From NCBI GenBank assembly GCA_963978155.1, contig CAXBRK010000020.1, positions 1 to 25,314 of the forward strand: a DNA stretch of 25,314 bases, in the 5' to 3' direction. The stretch comes from UBA8653 sp963978155 (GTDB lineage Bacteria; Planctomycetota; Phycisphaerae; Phycisphaerales; SM1A02). Both the position numbers and the translations under genes were made by a program. Shown in pieces: positions 8,921-15,755 of this stretch; position 1 is the first letter of the stretch; every line of letters starts with the position of its first letter. A model generated the notes under the pieces. That model did not search any database and was not told the DNA's origin. It worked only from the letters and a program-made list of their open reading frames with translations.

Positions 8921-9598
8921 TCAAACCTCTTGCTGGAATCCCCCAATCGACCGACACAAACCGACCAGCCGCTCAACCTCACTTGGGTCACCACCAGCGC
9001 TGGAATGAATATCGGTCGGCTGGAGCATCTCAAGCAGTTCGATCACATTTTCGCCACGCACGCCACCACCAGGCATCCAGTTGAGCTTTGGGGACTGGGT
9101 CCGCATCTGGAGGAATGCCTCAGACCCTTCCAAGATGGTGCCCGCACCACCGGCACTCAGCACCCGATCAAACTGCAGTTCCTGCAATTGGGCGGCAGTC
9201 AACAGAGGATCTGATGCGGCGTCAATGGCGCGATGGAAGACCACTTCGAGATCATGTTCTTTGGCCGCCTCAAGCAAACGGCGGTTGCTGTCCCAATCCA
9301 ATTGACCATCGGCTTGCAAAAAGCCGAACACCACGCCCTGCACTCCCATGGCGGCAAACTCACGGAGGGGGGCCAGCAACGATGCTCCCCCGTCGTTCCC
9401 TGCCAAAAAATCCACGCGGTTGCGAAGCATCGCCACCACCGAGGCGTTCGTGCCAAGGGCCGAAGCCACAACGCCGAGTTCGGGGGTCAAACCGTCCAGA
9501 TCAAGTCGATCGCACACCTCGAGCCGATCGGCCCCCGCCTCTGCGGCCGCCTCGGCAAATGAAGTGCTTTCCACACAAATCTCAACCTGGACGTTCAA
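8921..9598 (-). CDS. cutC: CutC family TIM-barrel protein
   Basis: The 225-residue protein matches CutC throughout. Motifs are EICVES at 6-11, AGADRLEVCDRLDLDGLTP at 21-39, VVFHRAIDAASDP, VLSAGGAGTILEG and MPGGGVRGEN. CutC was named for copper tolerance in E. coli, but a direct copper role is disputed and the biochemical function is unknown. The coding frame starts with TTG at 9598; its TTGA overlaps the TGA stop of the dCMP deaminase gene by four bases, a classic coupled junction. No ATG fits better, since the family begins directly with the EICV strand. It is followed by the HD-GYP gene after 47 bases. The length is slightly below the usual 240-250 residues. Confidence 0.92.
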   Translation of the reverse strand: MNVQVEICVESTSFAEAAAEAGADRLEVCDRLDLDGLTPELGVVASALGTNASVVAMLRNRVDFLAGNDGGASLLAPLREFAAMGVQGVVFGFLQADGQLDWDSNRRLLEAAKEHDLEVVFHRAIDAASDPLLTAAQLQELQFDRVLSAGGAGTILEGSEAFLQMRTQSPKLNWMPGGGVRGENVIELLEMLQPTDIHSSAGGDPSEVERLVGLCRSIGGFQQEV

Positions 9599-10044
9599 GC
9601 CAAATCGTCCCGCTCCAGCAGCATGACCCCTGCCTCAAGGAGAAGTCGTCGGGACTTCTCGGCGCTTTCCGCCCAGTGCTCATCTCCATCACGCATGGGT
9701 CGGGTCACGACGCGGGTGATACCGGATTGAATAATGACGGTGGAGCAACGGATGCAAGGCATGAACGTGACATAGATGGTGGCGTTCACCGGAGAAACCC
9801 CATCGCGAGCACAGTGCACGATCGCATTCATCTCGGCATGAACAATCAAGTCGTATTTGGTTGGTCGCTCCAAGCGTTCGGGTCGATCATCCACTCCACG
9901 GGGTAAGCCGTTGTAACCGGTCGCCAATATCTGCTTGTTGGGGCCAACGATGACAGCACCGACACCACGGGATGGGTCTTTGCTCCAGCCGGCGATGTGG
10001 TCGGCAAGCTCAAGGAATCGGCGGTCCCAATCCGTATCAGTCAT
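9595..10044 (-). CDS. Deoxycytidylate (dCMP) deaminase
   Basis: The 149-residue product from the ATG at 10044 is a zinc-dependent deaminase of the dCMP deaminase/ComEB group. It converts dCMP to dUMP as a feed into dTMP synthesis. Zinc ligands and the proton shuttle are visible as HAEMNAI (69-75, His69 and Glu71) and PCIRC (96-100, Cys97 and Cys100). GVGAVIVG (27-34) and ATGYNGLPRGVDD (41-53) are family signatures. A 26-residue upstream extension in the same frame uses a non-ATG start and is rich in Val/Arg, unlike the family, so it was left out. The gene heads the minus-strand cluster and overlaps cutC by four bases. No Shine-Dalgarno sequence is seen, and a candidate -10 lies only about seven bases upstream. 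Confidence 0.93.
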   Translation of the reverse strand: MTDTDWDRRFLELADHIAGWSKDPSRGVGAVIVGPNKQILATGYNGLPRGVDDRPERLERPTKYDLIVHAEMNAIVHCARDGVSPVNATIYVTFMPCIRCSTVIIQSGITRVVTRPMRDGDEHWAESAEKSRRLLLEAGVMLLERDDLA

Positions 10045-10050
10045 GAACGC

Positions 10051-10080
10051 AAGATACCGCTGATCCGAAGGAAATCGCAA
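10051..10080 (-). promoter_or_regulatory. Candidate promoter for the dCMP deaminase cluster
   Basis: Reading the minus strand, TTGCGA (10080-10075) and TATCTT (10056-10051) are separated by 18 bases, four of six matches each to sigma-70 hexamers. If used, transcription would begin almost at the ATG at 10044, giving a leaderless mRNA. This would agree with the lack of a ribosome binding site. The hexamer matches are modest, so this is only a candidate. Confidence 0.3.
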
Positions 10081-10193
10081 AGACTCCGGTACAACCCGCA
10101 CAAACCGAACAACCCGAACCAAGCCAGCAAGAATCTGGGATCCCGAGCAATAAGAGCAACACGACCAGCGAGGATCTTGGCATCATCGGCCGC

Positions 10194-10466
10194 ATGAATT
10201 GCAGACTCCTCCCCAATCCTGAAGAACGTCGCCTGCCCTGCGTTTTGATCCCAGATCGCCAACCCGGTGGATTTGGCGTCACGCTGCTCCCCCCCGACCA
10301 GAGCACACCGATCCCACTTCCCATCCAAGACACTGACCCTCAGGCGGTCTGGGATTCTGTGTGCAAACTCATCATTGATTTTGAACAATCGGCCCCTCGA
10401 AGCACTCCGCCTTGGTTGCGCCCGACCAAAGTGTTTCTCGAAGCTCTGGGGCACCAGCCTTCTTGA
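10194..10466 (+). CDS. Small protein of unknown function upstream of acyltransferase
   Basis: This 90-residue frame starts with ATG at 10194 and ends with a TGA at 10464-10466 that overlaps the TTG start of the acyltransferase. I do not recognise a family. The predicted protein is proline-rich in its first half (LIPDRQPGGFGVTLLPPDQ, residues 18-36). It has one probable amphipathic helix around AVWDSVCKLIIDFEQ (51-65). It has no signal, membrane segment or metal motif. Codon use looks like that of neighbouring genes, and the four-base overlap with a real gene supports coding. A minus-strand frame covers the same region but looks like a shadow. It may be an accessory protein to the lipid enzyme, by position only. 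Confidence 0.55.
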   Translation: MNCRLLPNPEERRLPCVLIPDRQPGGFGVTLLPPDQSTPIPLPIQDTDPQAVWDSVCKLIIDFEQSAPRSTPPWLRPTKVFLEALGHQPS

Positions 10467-12301
10467 CCAAAGAGCACCTGTTGCAGGATGATGGTGGCGT
10501 GACCGAAGAAGAACCCCATGGTGAGCTGAAGCTCTCGAATCCGTTTCGAGATCCAGTCCGCCGCCGGATGGCCTCCATGGCCCTCCCTGCGATCAGCCGC
10601 ATGCTTCGCGTGGGCACGGTGAATCAAATCATCCAAGACTCGCTGGCCCACATGCCCGAGATGAACGGCCCTGATGCCATCCTGCACACCATGGGGGCGA
10701 GTTACGAAGTATCCGAAACGGACTTGGCTCGCATCCCCAAAGAAGGTCCCTGTGTGGTGGTGGCCAACCATCCTTTTGGGGGGATCGAAGGCTTGGCCCT
10801 CATGTCATTGGTGTTGCGGGTCCGCCCCGATGCAAAAACACTGGTCAACCGACTTCTGGGCTTGATCCCGCCGCTTCGTGAGCACCTGCTGCTCGTGGAT
10901 GTCTTGGGTGGTGGGGCCAAAGCGAACACCATGAGCATGCGCGCCACCCTCAGCCACTTGCGCAATGGTGGCTTGCTGGCGGTTTTCCCTGCAGGCGAAG
11001 TTTCCCACGCACGATTGACTCGGCCTTTCGTTGCGGACCCACCATGGTCTGACACCATCGCCCGCATGGCCAAACGAAGCGGCGCTCCAATCGTGCCCGT
11101 CCGCTTTGCCGGCCACAACGGGGTGGCGTTCCAGTTGGCCGGCATGGTCCACCCCAGGCTTCGAACCGTCATGTTGCCGCAAGAAGTCGTGAACAAAAAC
11201 CATGCGCGGCTTCAGGTGGCCATTGGACATCCCATTCGCAAGAAGGATGCCGATGCCCTCGCCGATGCCAGTGAACTGAATGCCGTCATGCGGGCCCGCT
11301 GTGACTTGCTTGCGTTCCGCTGGAGCCGAACCCGCAAGAAATCTCCACCGCCTTTGCCGCCCATCGAAGTCCCCCCTTTGTCGGCGGATGGGAAACAGCA
11401 AATCCAGCGGTGCCTGGAACGAGAAATCATTGCGGAGCGAGGAGACTTGGCGCTCACCGTGGCCGACCATGATGAAATCAGCAGTGTGATGCCGCACATC
11501 GGCGCACTGCGTGAAGAGGCCTATCGCGCAGTGGGTGAGGGATCAGGCAAAGACCTCGACCTTGATGAGTACGACGAGCACTACCAACACTTGTTGCTTT
11601 GGGACCGAGGCCAAGAGCGTTTGGGCGGGGCATACCGGCTGGGATTCTCGGAAGAGATTCTCCCCCGTCTTGGACACCGAGGCCTCTACACCGGCAGCTT
11701 GTTCAAATTCAGCCCCGACTTCTTCAAGAGACTCGGACCTGTGGTCGAGCTGGGACGATCGTTCTTGTCCAGCGATTACCAACGCAAGCCTGCGACCCTC
11801 ATGTTGCTTTGGCGCGGCATTGTGCAAACGATTGCCAAACATCATCCGGAATACCGGTGGATCCTCGGACCAGTCAGTATCCCACCAGATCACACGCGTC
11901 CCAGCATGCGCGTGATTGCCAAATACCTCGAACAACCGCACGTCCAAAGCCCCTTCGCTTCGGAAGTGAAATCACGCACAAAGCTCAAAAAAGGTGTGCC
12001 CCTTCGGCCGCTGCCCAAAATTGATCGATTGGCCACCTCTCCCGAGGAGTTGGATGACCGCATCCAAGAAATCGATCCCATGGGACGCGGTATTCCCGTG
12101 CTGCTTCGTCAATACCTCAAGATTGGAGCTCGGCATCTCGCTTTCAACGTCGACCCGGAATTCCATGACACCGTCGACAGTTTGATGCTGGTCGATGGAC
12201 CCAACATCGAACGGCGTATGCGTTCCCTGATTTTTGGACCGTATGAAGAGGCATACTGCCGACGCCATGGGGTCGAGATCACGCAAAAAGATCCGTCCTA
12301 A
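10463..12301 (+). CDS. Two-domain acyltransferase, PlsC-like plus OlsB/GNAT-like (OlsF-type ornithine/amino-acid lipid synthase candidate)
   Basis: The frame could begin at TTG 10463 (612 residues; TTGA overlap with the previous stop) or GTG 10499; no ATG precedes the conserved part. The N-terminal half is a lysophospholipid-acyltransferase domain with ANHPFGGIEGLAL (101-113, His103) and FPAGEVSH (175-182). It has the NHPFGG form seen in hemolysin-like acyltransferases rather than NHxxxxD. The C-terminal half (about 330-570) resembles the OlsB N-acyltransferase/GNAT fold, with DEYDEHYQHLLLWDR and the VVELGRSFLSSDYQ stretch. Fusions of this order occur in OlsF, which makes ornithine lipid by N- then O-acylation, and in related proteins making other amino-acid lipids. 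It would act at the inner membrane to make a phosphorus-free lipid. The amino-acid substrate cannot be read from sequence. Two small unknown genes flank it. Confidence 0.85.
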   Translation: MTKEHLLQDDGGVTEEEPHGELKLSNPFRDPVRRRMASMALPAISRMLRVGTVNQIIQDSLAHMPEMNGPDAILHTMGASYEVSETDLARIPKEGPCVVVANHPFGGIEGLALMSLVLRVRPDAKTLVNRLLGLIPPLREHLLLVDVLGGGAKANTMSMRATLSHLRNGGLLAVFPAGEVSHARLTRPFVADPPWSDTIARMAKRSGAPIVPVRFAGHNGVAFQLAGMVHPRLRTVMLPQEVVNKNHARLQVAIGHPIRKKDADALADASELNAVMRARCDLLAFRWSRTRKKSPPPLPPIEVPPLSADGKQQIQRCLEREIIAERGDLALTVADHDEISSVMPHIGALREEAYRAVGEGSGKDLDLDEYDEHYQHLLLWDRGQERLGGAYRLGFSEEILPRLGHRGLYTGSLFKFSPDFFKRLGPVVELGRSFLSSDYQRKPATLMLLWRGIVQTIAKHHPEYRWILGPVSIPPDHTRPSMRVIAKYLEQPHVQSPFASEVKSRTKLKKGVPLRPLPKIDRLATSPEELDDRIQEIDPMGRGIPVLLRQYLKIGARHLAFNVDPEFHDTVDSLMLVDGPNIERRMRSLIFGPYEEAYCRRHGVEITQKDPS

Positions 12302-12372
12302 ACGCGGCTTTTCTCTGACATCGTTGAATTTGACCCCATACTTCCTTCAACAGAGCTTGAAGGGAGCACCCG

Positions 12373-12618
12373 ATGGACTGGATCCGCACCCGAATCCTTC
12401 CCACCCCCCAGCACACTTCTATTCAAATTGCCGTCCTGTCGACGTCAACATCACCTTCCCGGTTCCGCCAAGACATTCAAATCCATGAGTGTTCTTCAGA
12501 AGACCCCCAGCTCACGCCTCGGATCTTGGAATTGCTTGATGCTGGATTCCCCGTCGTCCTACGCAGCAATACCGGTTGGGAGCACATCATTCTGCCTCGC
12601 CAACACGATCAACTCTGA
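12373..12618 (+). CDS. Small orphan protein
   Basis: This 81-residue frame has a good ribosome binding site, AGGGAG, six bases ahead of its ATG. It sits 71 bases after the acyltransferase and 60 bases before the DUF1080 gene on the same strand. I recognise no family. The N-terminal half is Ser/Thr-rich. The C-terminal half reads as a helix (TPRILELLDAGFPVVL, 48-63) followed by a strand-like WEHIILPRQ (69-77). There is no signal peptide, cysteine pair or membrane segment. The ribosome site and spacing favour a real gene, but a chance frame cannot be excluded. Confidence 0.5.
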   Translation: MDWIRTRILPTPQHTSIQIAVLSTSTSPSRFRQDIQIHECSSEDPQLTPRILELLDAGFPVVLRSNTGWEHIILPRQHDQL

Positions 12619-12678
12619 AGGGAACCTCGATCAGGTCTGCGTCCTGAGGTACGGTTCTGGTCACAGGAGCCTTTTTCC

Positions 12679-13308
12679 ATGACCATGCTCACCCTCTCCG
12701 CGCTGCTTTGGGCCTCGGGCCTCCCGCCCTTCGAAACCGAATTTCAATCGCTCTTTGATGGGCAAACCCTCAAGGGCTGGATGGGTGATACCACCGGCTA
12801 CGTGGTGCGGGACGGTGCGATCACGGTCACACCCCAAGGTCGAAACTTGTACACGGCCGAGGAGTACGCAGACTTCATTCTTCGCTTTGAGTTCAAACTC
12901 ACGCCCGGAGCCAACAACGGATTGGGCATCCGTACGCCACCGCAAGGGGATGCGGCGTACCTTGGCATGGAACTGCAAATCTTGGATTCCACCCACGAGA
13001 AATGGGCCAATCTGAAAGACTGGCAGTACCACGGTTCGTGCTATGGCGTTGCGCCGGCGGAACAAGGCCATCTCATGCCGACCGGCTCGTGGAACCGTCA
13101 AGAAGTCACCGTGAAAGGCAGCCAAGTTCGAGTGGTGTTGAATGGCGCCACCATCCTGGATATTGACCTTGATGATGTGGCGCCGAAAGGCAAGACGATC
13201 GACGGAAGAGACCATCCAGGGCTCCGTCAGAAGACAGGCCACATCTGCTTCTGCGGCCACGGCGATGAAGTTGCCTTCCGCAACATCAGGATCAAAAAGA
13301 TCGACTGA
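12679..13308 (+). CDS. DUF1080 domain secreted protein (3-keto-disaccharide hydrolase family)
   Basis: The 209-residue protein has a short hydrophobic start (TMLTLSALLWASG) suggesting export. A single DUF1080 jelly-roll domain follows: FQSLFDGQTLKGW (22-34), DFILRFEFKLTPGANNGLGIRTP (65-87), GMELQILD (96-103), and the ending VAFRNIRIKKI (198-208). Members characterised in Bacteroides hydrolyse 3-keto-glucosides, and the fold is the lectin/glucanase type. The family is greatly expanded in Planctomycetes, and most members are uncharacterised. AGGAG lies nine bases before the ATG at 12679; a second in-frame ATG at 12685 is possible. It converges with the FmdB-like gene with 14 bases between stops. 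A role in periplasmic sugar breakdown is inferred. Confidence 0.92.
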   Translation: MTMLTLSALLWASGLPPFETEFQSLFDGQTLKGWMGDTTGYVVRDGAITVTPQGRNLYTAEEYADFILRFEFKLTPGANNGLGIRTPPQGDAAYLGMELQILDSTHEKWANLKDWQYHGSCYGVAPAEQGHLMPTGSWNRQEVTVKGSQVRVVLNGATILDIDLDDVAPKGKTIDGRDHPGLRQKTGHICFCGHGDEVAFRNIRIKKID

Positions 13309-13322
13309 GATTCAGCAGAGCT

Positions 13323-13562
13323 TTAGTGGGGATGGCACGCGCAGGAAGGACCGCATGGTCCCCCAGGCTCAGGCCCCGTGTTGCTCGGAGCAACCACACC
13401 CAACCCCAAACCCTTGGAGACCGGCGCATCGGGTGGGGTGTCGCCAAGATCCAACTCGGCTTCTTCACAAACTTGACCCCAGGTCTTCAGGGTGACGGAC
13501 ATGGCGTGCATCACCTCGACCGTGCGGCCGTTTGCTTCGCAGGTGTAGTCGTACGTGGGCAT
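13323..13562 (-). CDS. FmdB-like small protein lacking the zinc-ribbon cysteine pairs
   Basis: The 79-residue protein begins MPTYDYTCEANGRTVEV, the characteristic opening of FmdB-type zinc-ribbon proteins. However, each CxxC pair has only one cysteine left (Cys8 and Cys32). Instead there is a C-terminal Cys/His cluster, CGPSCACHPH (70-79), after a Gly/Pro-rich linker. The middle TWGQVCEEAELDLGDTPPDAPV (27-48) matches a subgroup I recall from other bacteria with WGELC and GDTP motifs and a cysteine tail. Function is unknown; FmdB was named as a regulator, on thin evidence. It lies nine bases after rsmE on the same strand, so it is probably co-transcribed. Confidence 0.8.
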   Translation of the reverse strand: MPTYDYTCEANGRTVEVMHAMSVTLKTWGQVCEEAELDLGDTPPDAPVSKGLGLGVVAPSNTGPEPGGPCGPSCACHPH

Positions 13563-13571
13563 GGATTCATC

Positions 13572-14252
13572 TTAGGGCAAGCAGCGGTGGGCAAGGCACC
13601 AAGAAGTTGCCGCCACCGCGGCGGTCCCCACCCGGAGAATCGGGGTCGGCATGTGCATCCGCGGGAGCGAAGCTTGGACGAACGCATCACGCTCGCGGGG
13701 ACTCCACCCCCCTTCGGGTCCAACCACCAACAGGTTGACCTCAGAACCGACGGGTGACGAACCGGCATCTGGCTGCTCATCCAACACCACAGTGGTGGAC
13801 ACGGAAGAAGCATCAAGGAGGGATTCGAAGGCAACCGTGGTGATCTTCAAGGGCACCGGCCGCTCACACTGCCGAGCAGCTTCAACGGCAAGACGATCCT
13901 GCTTGTCTTCCGAGGGCAAACGAGAGAGGGACGCCTGGGAACGATCCGCTTTGAAAAATGAAAGCTCTGCGACACCGAGCTCTGAAAGGCTGGCGATCAA
14001 CTGTTTGACCACCGACGGGTCGGGAAGCCCAACCGCCACTCGGAGAGGATGAACTGGCCAAGGATTGTGGTCCACACGCTCGATGCGAGCAAGATTGCCT
14101 TCGATCGTGACTTCGGCCACTTGCCCAGCCCGATTGAACAATTGGGCTTCATGGCTGCCCCGGCGGACGGTACGGAGGTACCGAATTTCCTCGGGTGGCA
14201 GGGGCACCACCCCACCCACTTCGAACCTCTCGTCTGAATAAAGCCGTATCAC
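13572..14252 (-). CDS. rsmE: 16S rRNA (uracil1498-N3)-methyltransferase RsmE
   Basis: This 226-residue protein is a SPOUT-class methyltransferase. It has an N-terminal PUA-like part (EEIRYLRTVRRG, 21-32) and the C-terminal knot with VVGPEGGWSPRERD (176-189) and ILRVGTAAVAA (205-215). RsmE methylates U1498 of 16S rRNA. The Glu of the usual LRxETA motif is replaced by Gly here, a tolerated place for variation in some lineages. Translation appears to start with GTG at 14252; no in-frame ATG fits, and no Shine-Dalgarno sequence is visible. It is divergent from the TlpA-like gene with 67 bases between starts, and is followed by the FmdB-like gene. Confidence 0.93.
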   Translation of the reverse strand: MIRLYSDERFEVGGVVPLPPEEIRYLRTVRRGSHEAQLFNRAGQVAEVTIEGNLARIERVDHNPWPVHPLRVAVGLPDPSVVKQLIASLSELGVAELSFFKADRSQASLSRLPSEDKQDRLAVEAARQCERPVPLKITTVAFESLLDASSVSTTVVLDEQPDAGSSPVGSEVNLLVVGPEGGWSPRERDAFVQASLPRMHMPTPILRVGTAAVAATSWCLAHRCLP

Positions 14253-14259
14253 AGCATGA

Positions 14260-14291
14260 TTGTGCGATCTTTTGGCGGCTCGTGCTAGGCT
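14260..14291 (+). promoter_or_regulatory. Candidate promoter for the TlpA-like gene
   Basis: TTGTGC (14260-14265) and TAGGCT (14286-14291) lie 28 bases ahead of the ATG at 14320. The 20-base spacing is too long for a standard promoter. The arrangement resembles TTGCAC-N20-TAGGAT ahead of feoA. It is listed only because the element GCTAGG(A/C)TG recurs at two start regions. Confidence 0.22.
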
Positions 14292-14319
14292 GTTCGCTCA
14301 CTTCGAAAGGAATCTTCCC

Positions 14320-15525
14320 ATGATGTTCACGCTTTCCCTGACCTTGGCCTCGAACCTGCTTCTGGCCCCACCCACCGAAGAAGAGATCAAGACAAAGATC
14401 GATGCAGCCATGGCCTTTTTCCGTGAAAAAGGTGATGACTTCTCCCTGGAAGATCCCGAGTTCCACGCCGTGCTCGATGCGCAGCTTGAAGGCGTCGATC
14501 CCGCCGAATGCGACATGGCCACCGTGCAGGCCATGACCATGCTTTGGGCCTACACCCCCAATGGGAAGCCCGTGTGGGTGGACCGGATCAAGGCCTTGGC
14601 CCAAGGCGATGCTTGGCTCGACGCCGCGCTGATGTTGGCCAACATGGACGAAGTGGACGCCGCTTTGGAAATTGGCTCCATGCATGGGTTTGCCGAAGTC
14701 CCCGACGATCGTCTCGGTGAAGTCATTTCGGTTCTGGCCCAACTCGAAGACAGCCAGCTGGAAATGATGAAGTACGAACTGCCCCAACTCATCGAGCGGC
14801 TTCCATCCGACGGCCCCGGCCTCTACGACTGGATGGAATATCCCAAGCTCTTGGTGAAAGCTGGGGTGGACACGTCCACCCGAAAATCCGCCCACGGCAA
14901 GTTGGTGGCCGCCATCGAAACAGTGGCTGGTGCCGCCGAAGGCCGCGAGAAGCGCATGATGGACAGTGCCCTCAAGGTGCTCAAAGGCGCTGCCGGACGA
15001 GGTGAGTTGATCGGATTCGAAGCCCCCAAAGTCGAGATTCTCTGGAACTCCATGGGCAAAGAATGGGACTGCTTTGGTTGCATGAAGGGCAACGTTGTGG
15101 TGGTCGACTTCTGGGCGACTTGGTGTGGGCCCTGTGTTGGCTCCTTCCCGCAAGTGAAGGAGTTGGTGGAGTACTACAAGGGCTACAACGTCACCGTCCT
15201 CGGTCTCACCAGCCCTCAAGGCGCGGTGAACTTCCGAGATGAACGCGGGCAGGTGAAGTGTGCCAGCAACGAAGAAGAATTTGCCCAAATGGCCGAGTAT
15301 GTCAAAGCTATGGACATCACTTGGCCCATTGCCTTCGCCAAAGAAGACGTCTTCAATCCCGACTTCGGCGTGCGTGGTATCCCGCACGTGGCCATCATTG
15401 GTGCGGACGGCAAGACGGCCTACAACAACCTTGATCCCCGTGATCCCATGACCGAGAAAGTCAAAAAGATCAACGGTCTTCTCATGAAAGCCGGACTGCC
15501 CCACCCCCCAGCGTTCGAAGGTTGA
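14320..15525 (+). CDS. Secreted TlpA/ResA-like thioredoxin-fold protein with long N-terminal helical domain
   Basis: The 401-residue product starts at ATG 14320. AAAGGAA lies seven bases upstream and a signal peptide (MMFTLSLTLASNLLLA) follows. An upstream in-frame start at 14260 would add an unlike segment. Residues 18-235 are mostly helical, acidic and of no family I know. The C-terminal part is a thioredoxin fold: VVVDFWATWCGPCVGSF at 260-276 (active cysteines 269 and 272), and cis-proline Pro355 in GIPHVAII. A second CxxC pair (Cys251/Cys254, CFGC) sits just before the first strand. TlpA/ResA-type proteins reduce or exchange disulfides in the periplasm, for example in cytochrome c maturation. 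The N-terminal domain suggests a dedicated partner. The gene stands alone, with a strong terminator after it. Confidence 0.88.
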   Translation: MMFTLSLTLASNLLLAPPTEEEIKTKIDAAMAFFREKGDDFSLEDPEFHAVLDAQLEGVDPAECDMATVQAMTMLWAYTPNGKPVWVDRIKALAQGDAWLDAALMLANMDEVDAALEIGSMHGFAEVPDDRLGEVISVLAQLEDSQLEMMKYELPQLIERLPSDGPGLYDWMEYPKLLVKAGVDTSTRKSAHGKLVAAIETVAGAAEGREKRMMDSALKVLKGAAGRGELIGFEAPKVEILWNSMGKEWDCFGCMKGNVVVVDFWATWCGPCVGSFPQVKELVEYYKGYNVTVLGLTSPQGAVNFRDERGQVKCASNEEEFAQMAEYVKAMDITWPIAFAKEDVFNPDFGVRGIPHVAIIGADGKTAYNNLDPRDPMTEKVKKINGLLMKAGLPHPPAFEG

Positions 15526-15557
15526 TCGAGAAGAACAACCAAGAAAAGTGAATACAC

Positions 15558-15594
15558 AAAAAAGCACGCCGCCCTTCTGGGCGGCGTGCTTTTT
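15558..15594. terminator. Bidirectional intrinsic terminator
   Basis: An 11-bp perfect stem (GCACGCCGCCC at 15564-15574 and its complement at 15579-15589) with a four-base TTCT loop is flanked by an A run (15558-15563) and a T run (15590-15594). It would end both the TlpA-like transcript on the plus strand and the tRNA-Ala transcript on the minus strand. Confidence 0.93.
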
Positions 15595-15598
15595 GAAG

Positions 15599-15671
<73 letters not shown>

Positions 15672-15704
15672 AAAGGGGTTTGCAGTCTGAACTGCGGGAA
15701 GACA

Positions 15705-15733
15705 ATCATACCCGCAAGCGCAGGCTTCGCCAA
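15705..15733 (-). promoter_or_regulatory. Candidate promoter of tRNA-Ala
   Basis: On the minus strand TTGGCG (15733-15728) and TATGAT (15710-15705) are separated by exactly 17 bases, matching sigma-70 hexamers at four and five of six positions. Transcription would start about 25 bases ahead of the tRNA. The site lies between the small secreted-protein gene and the tRNA. Confidence 0.55.
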
Positions 15734-15755
15734 ACCAACCGGCTGAGGTTCGTTT

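Noticed and set aside
8874..8957. Longer HD-GYP start at 8957
   Set aside because: It would overlap cutC by 37 bases and ignores the strong GGAG six bases before the ATG at 8873.
10087..10121. Short AACCCG/AAACCG repeats as a possible repeat array
   Set aside because: Only three or four degenerate units over 35 bases; too few and irregular for CRISPR or iterons.
10041..10454. 137-residue minus-strand frame with a hydrophobic stretch (LAWFGLFGLCGLY)
   Set aside because: The hydrophobic run comes from short GGTT/GGGTTGT-type repeats in the intergenic region; it overlaps the dCMP deaminase start and lies opposite a better-supported plus-strand frame.
14149..15567. 472-residue minus-strand reading frame opposite the TlpA-like gene
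   Set aside because: It is longer than the true gene but is His/Gly-rich with no motif, runs through rsmE's 5' region and the terminator side, and the sense frame has a signal peptide, ribosome site and thioredoxin motifs.
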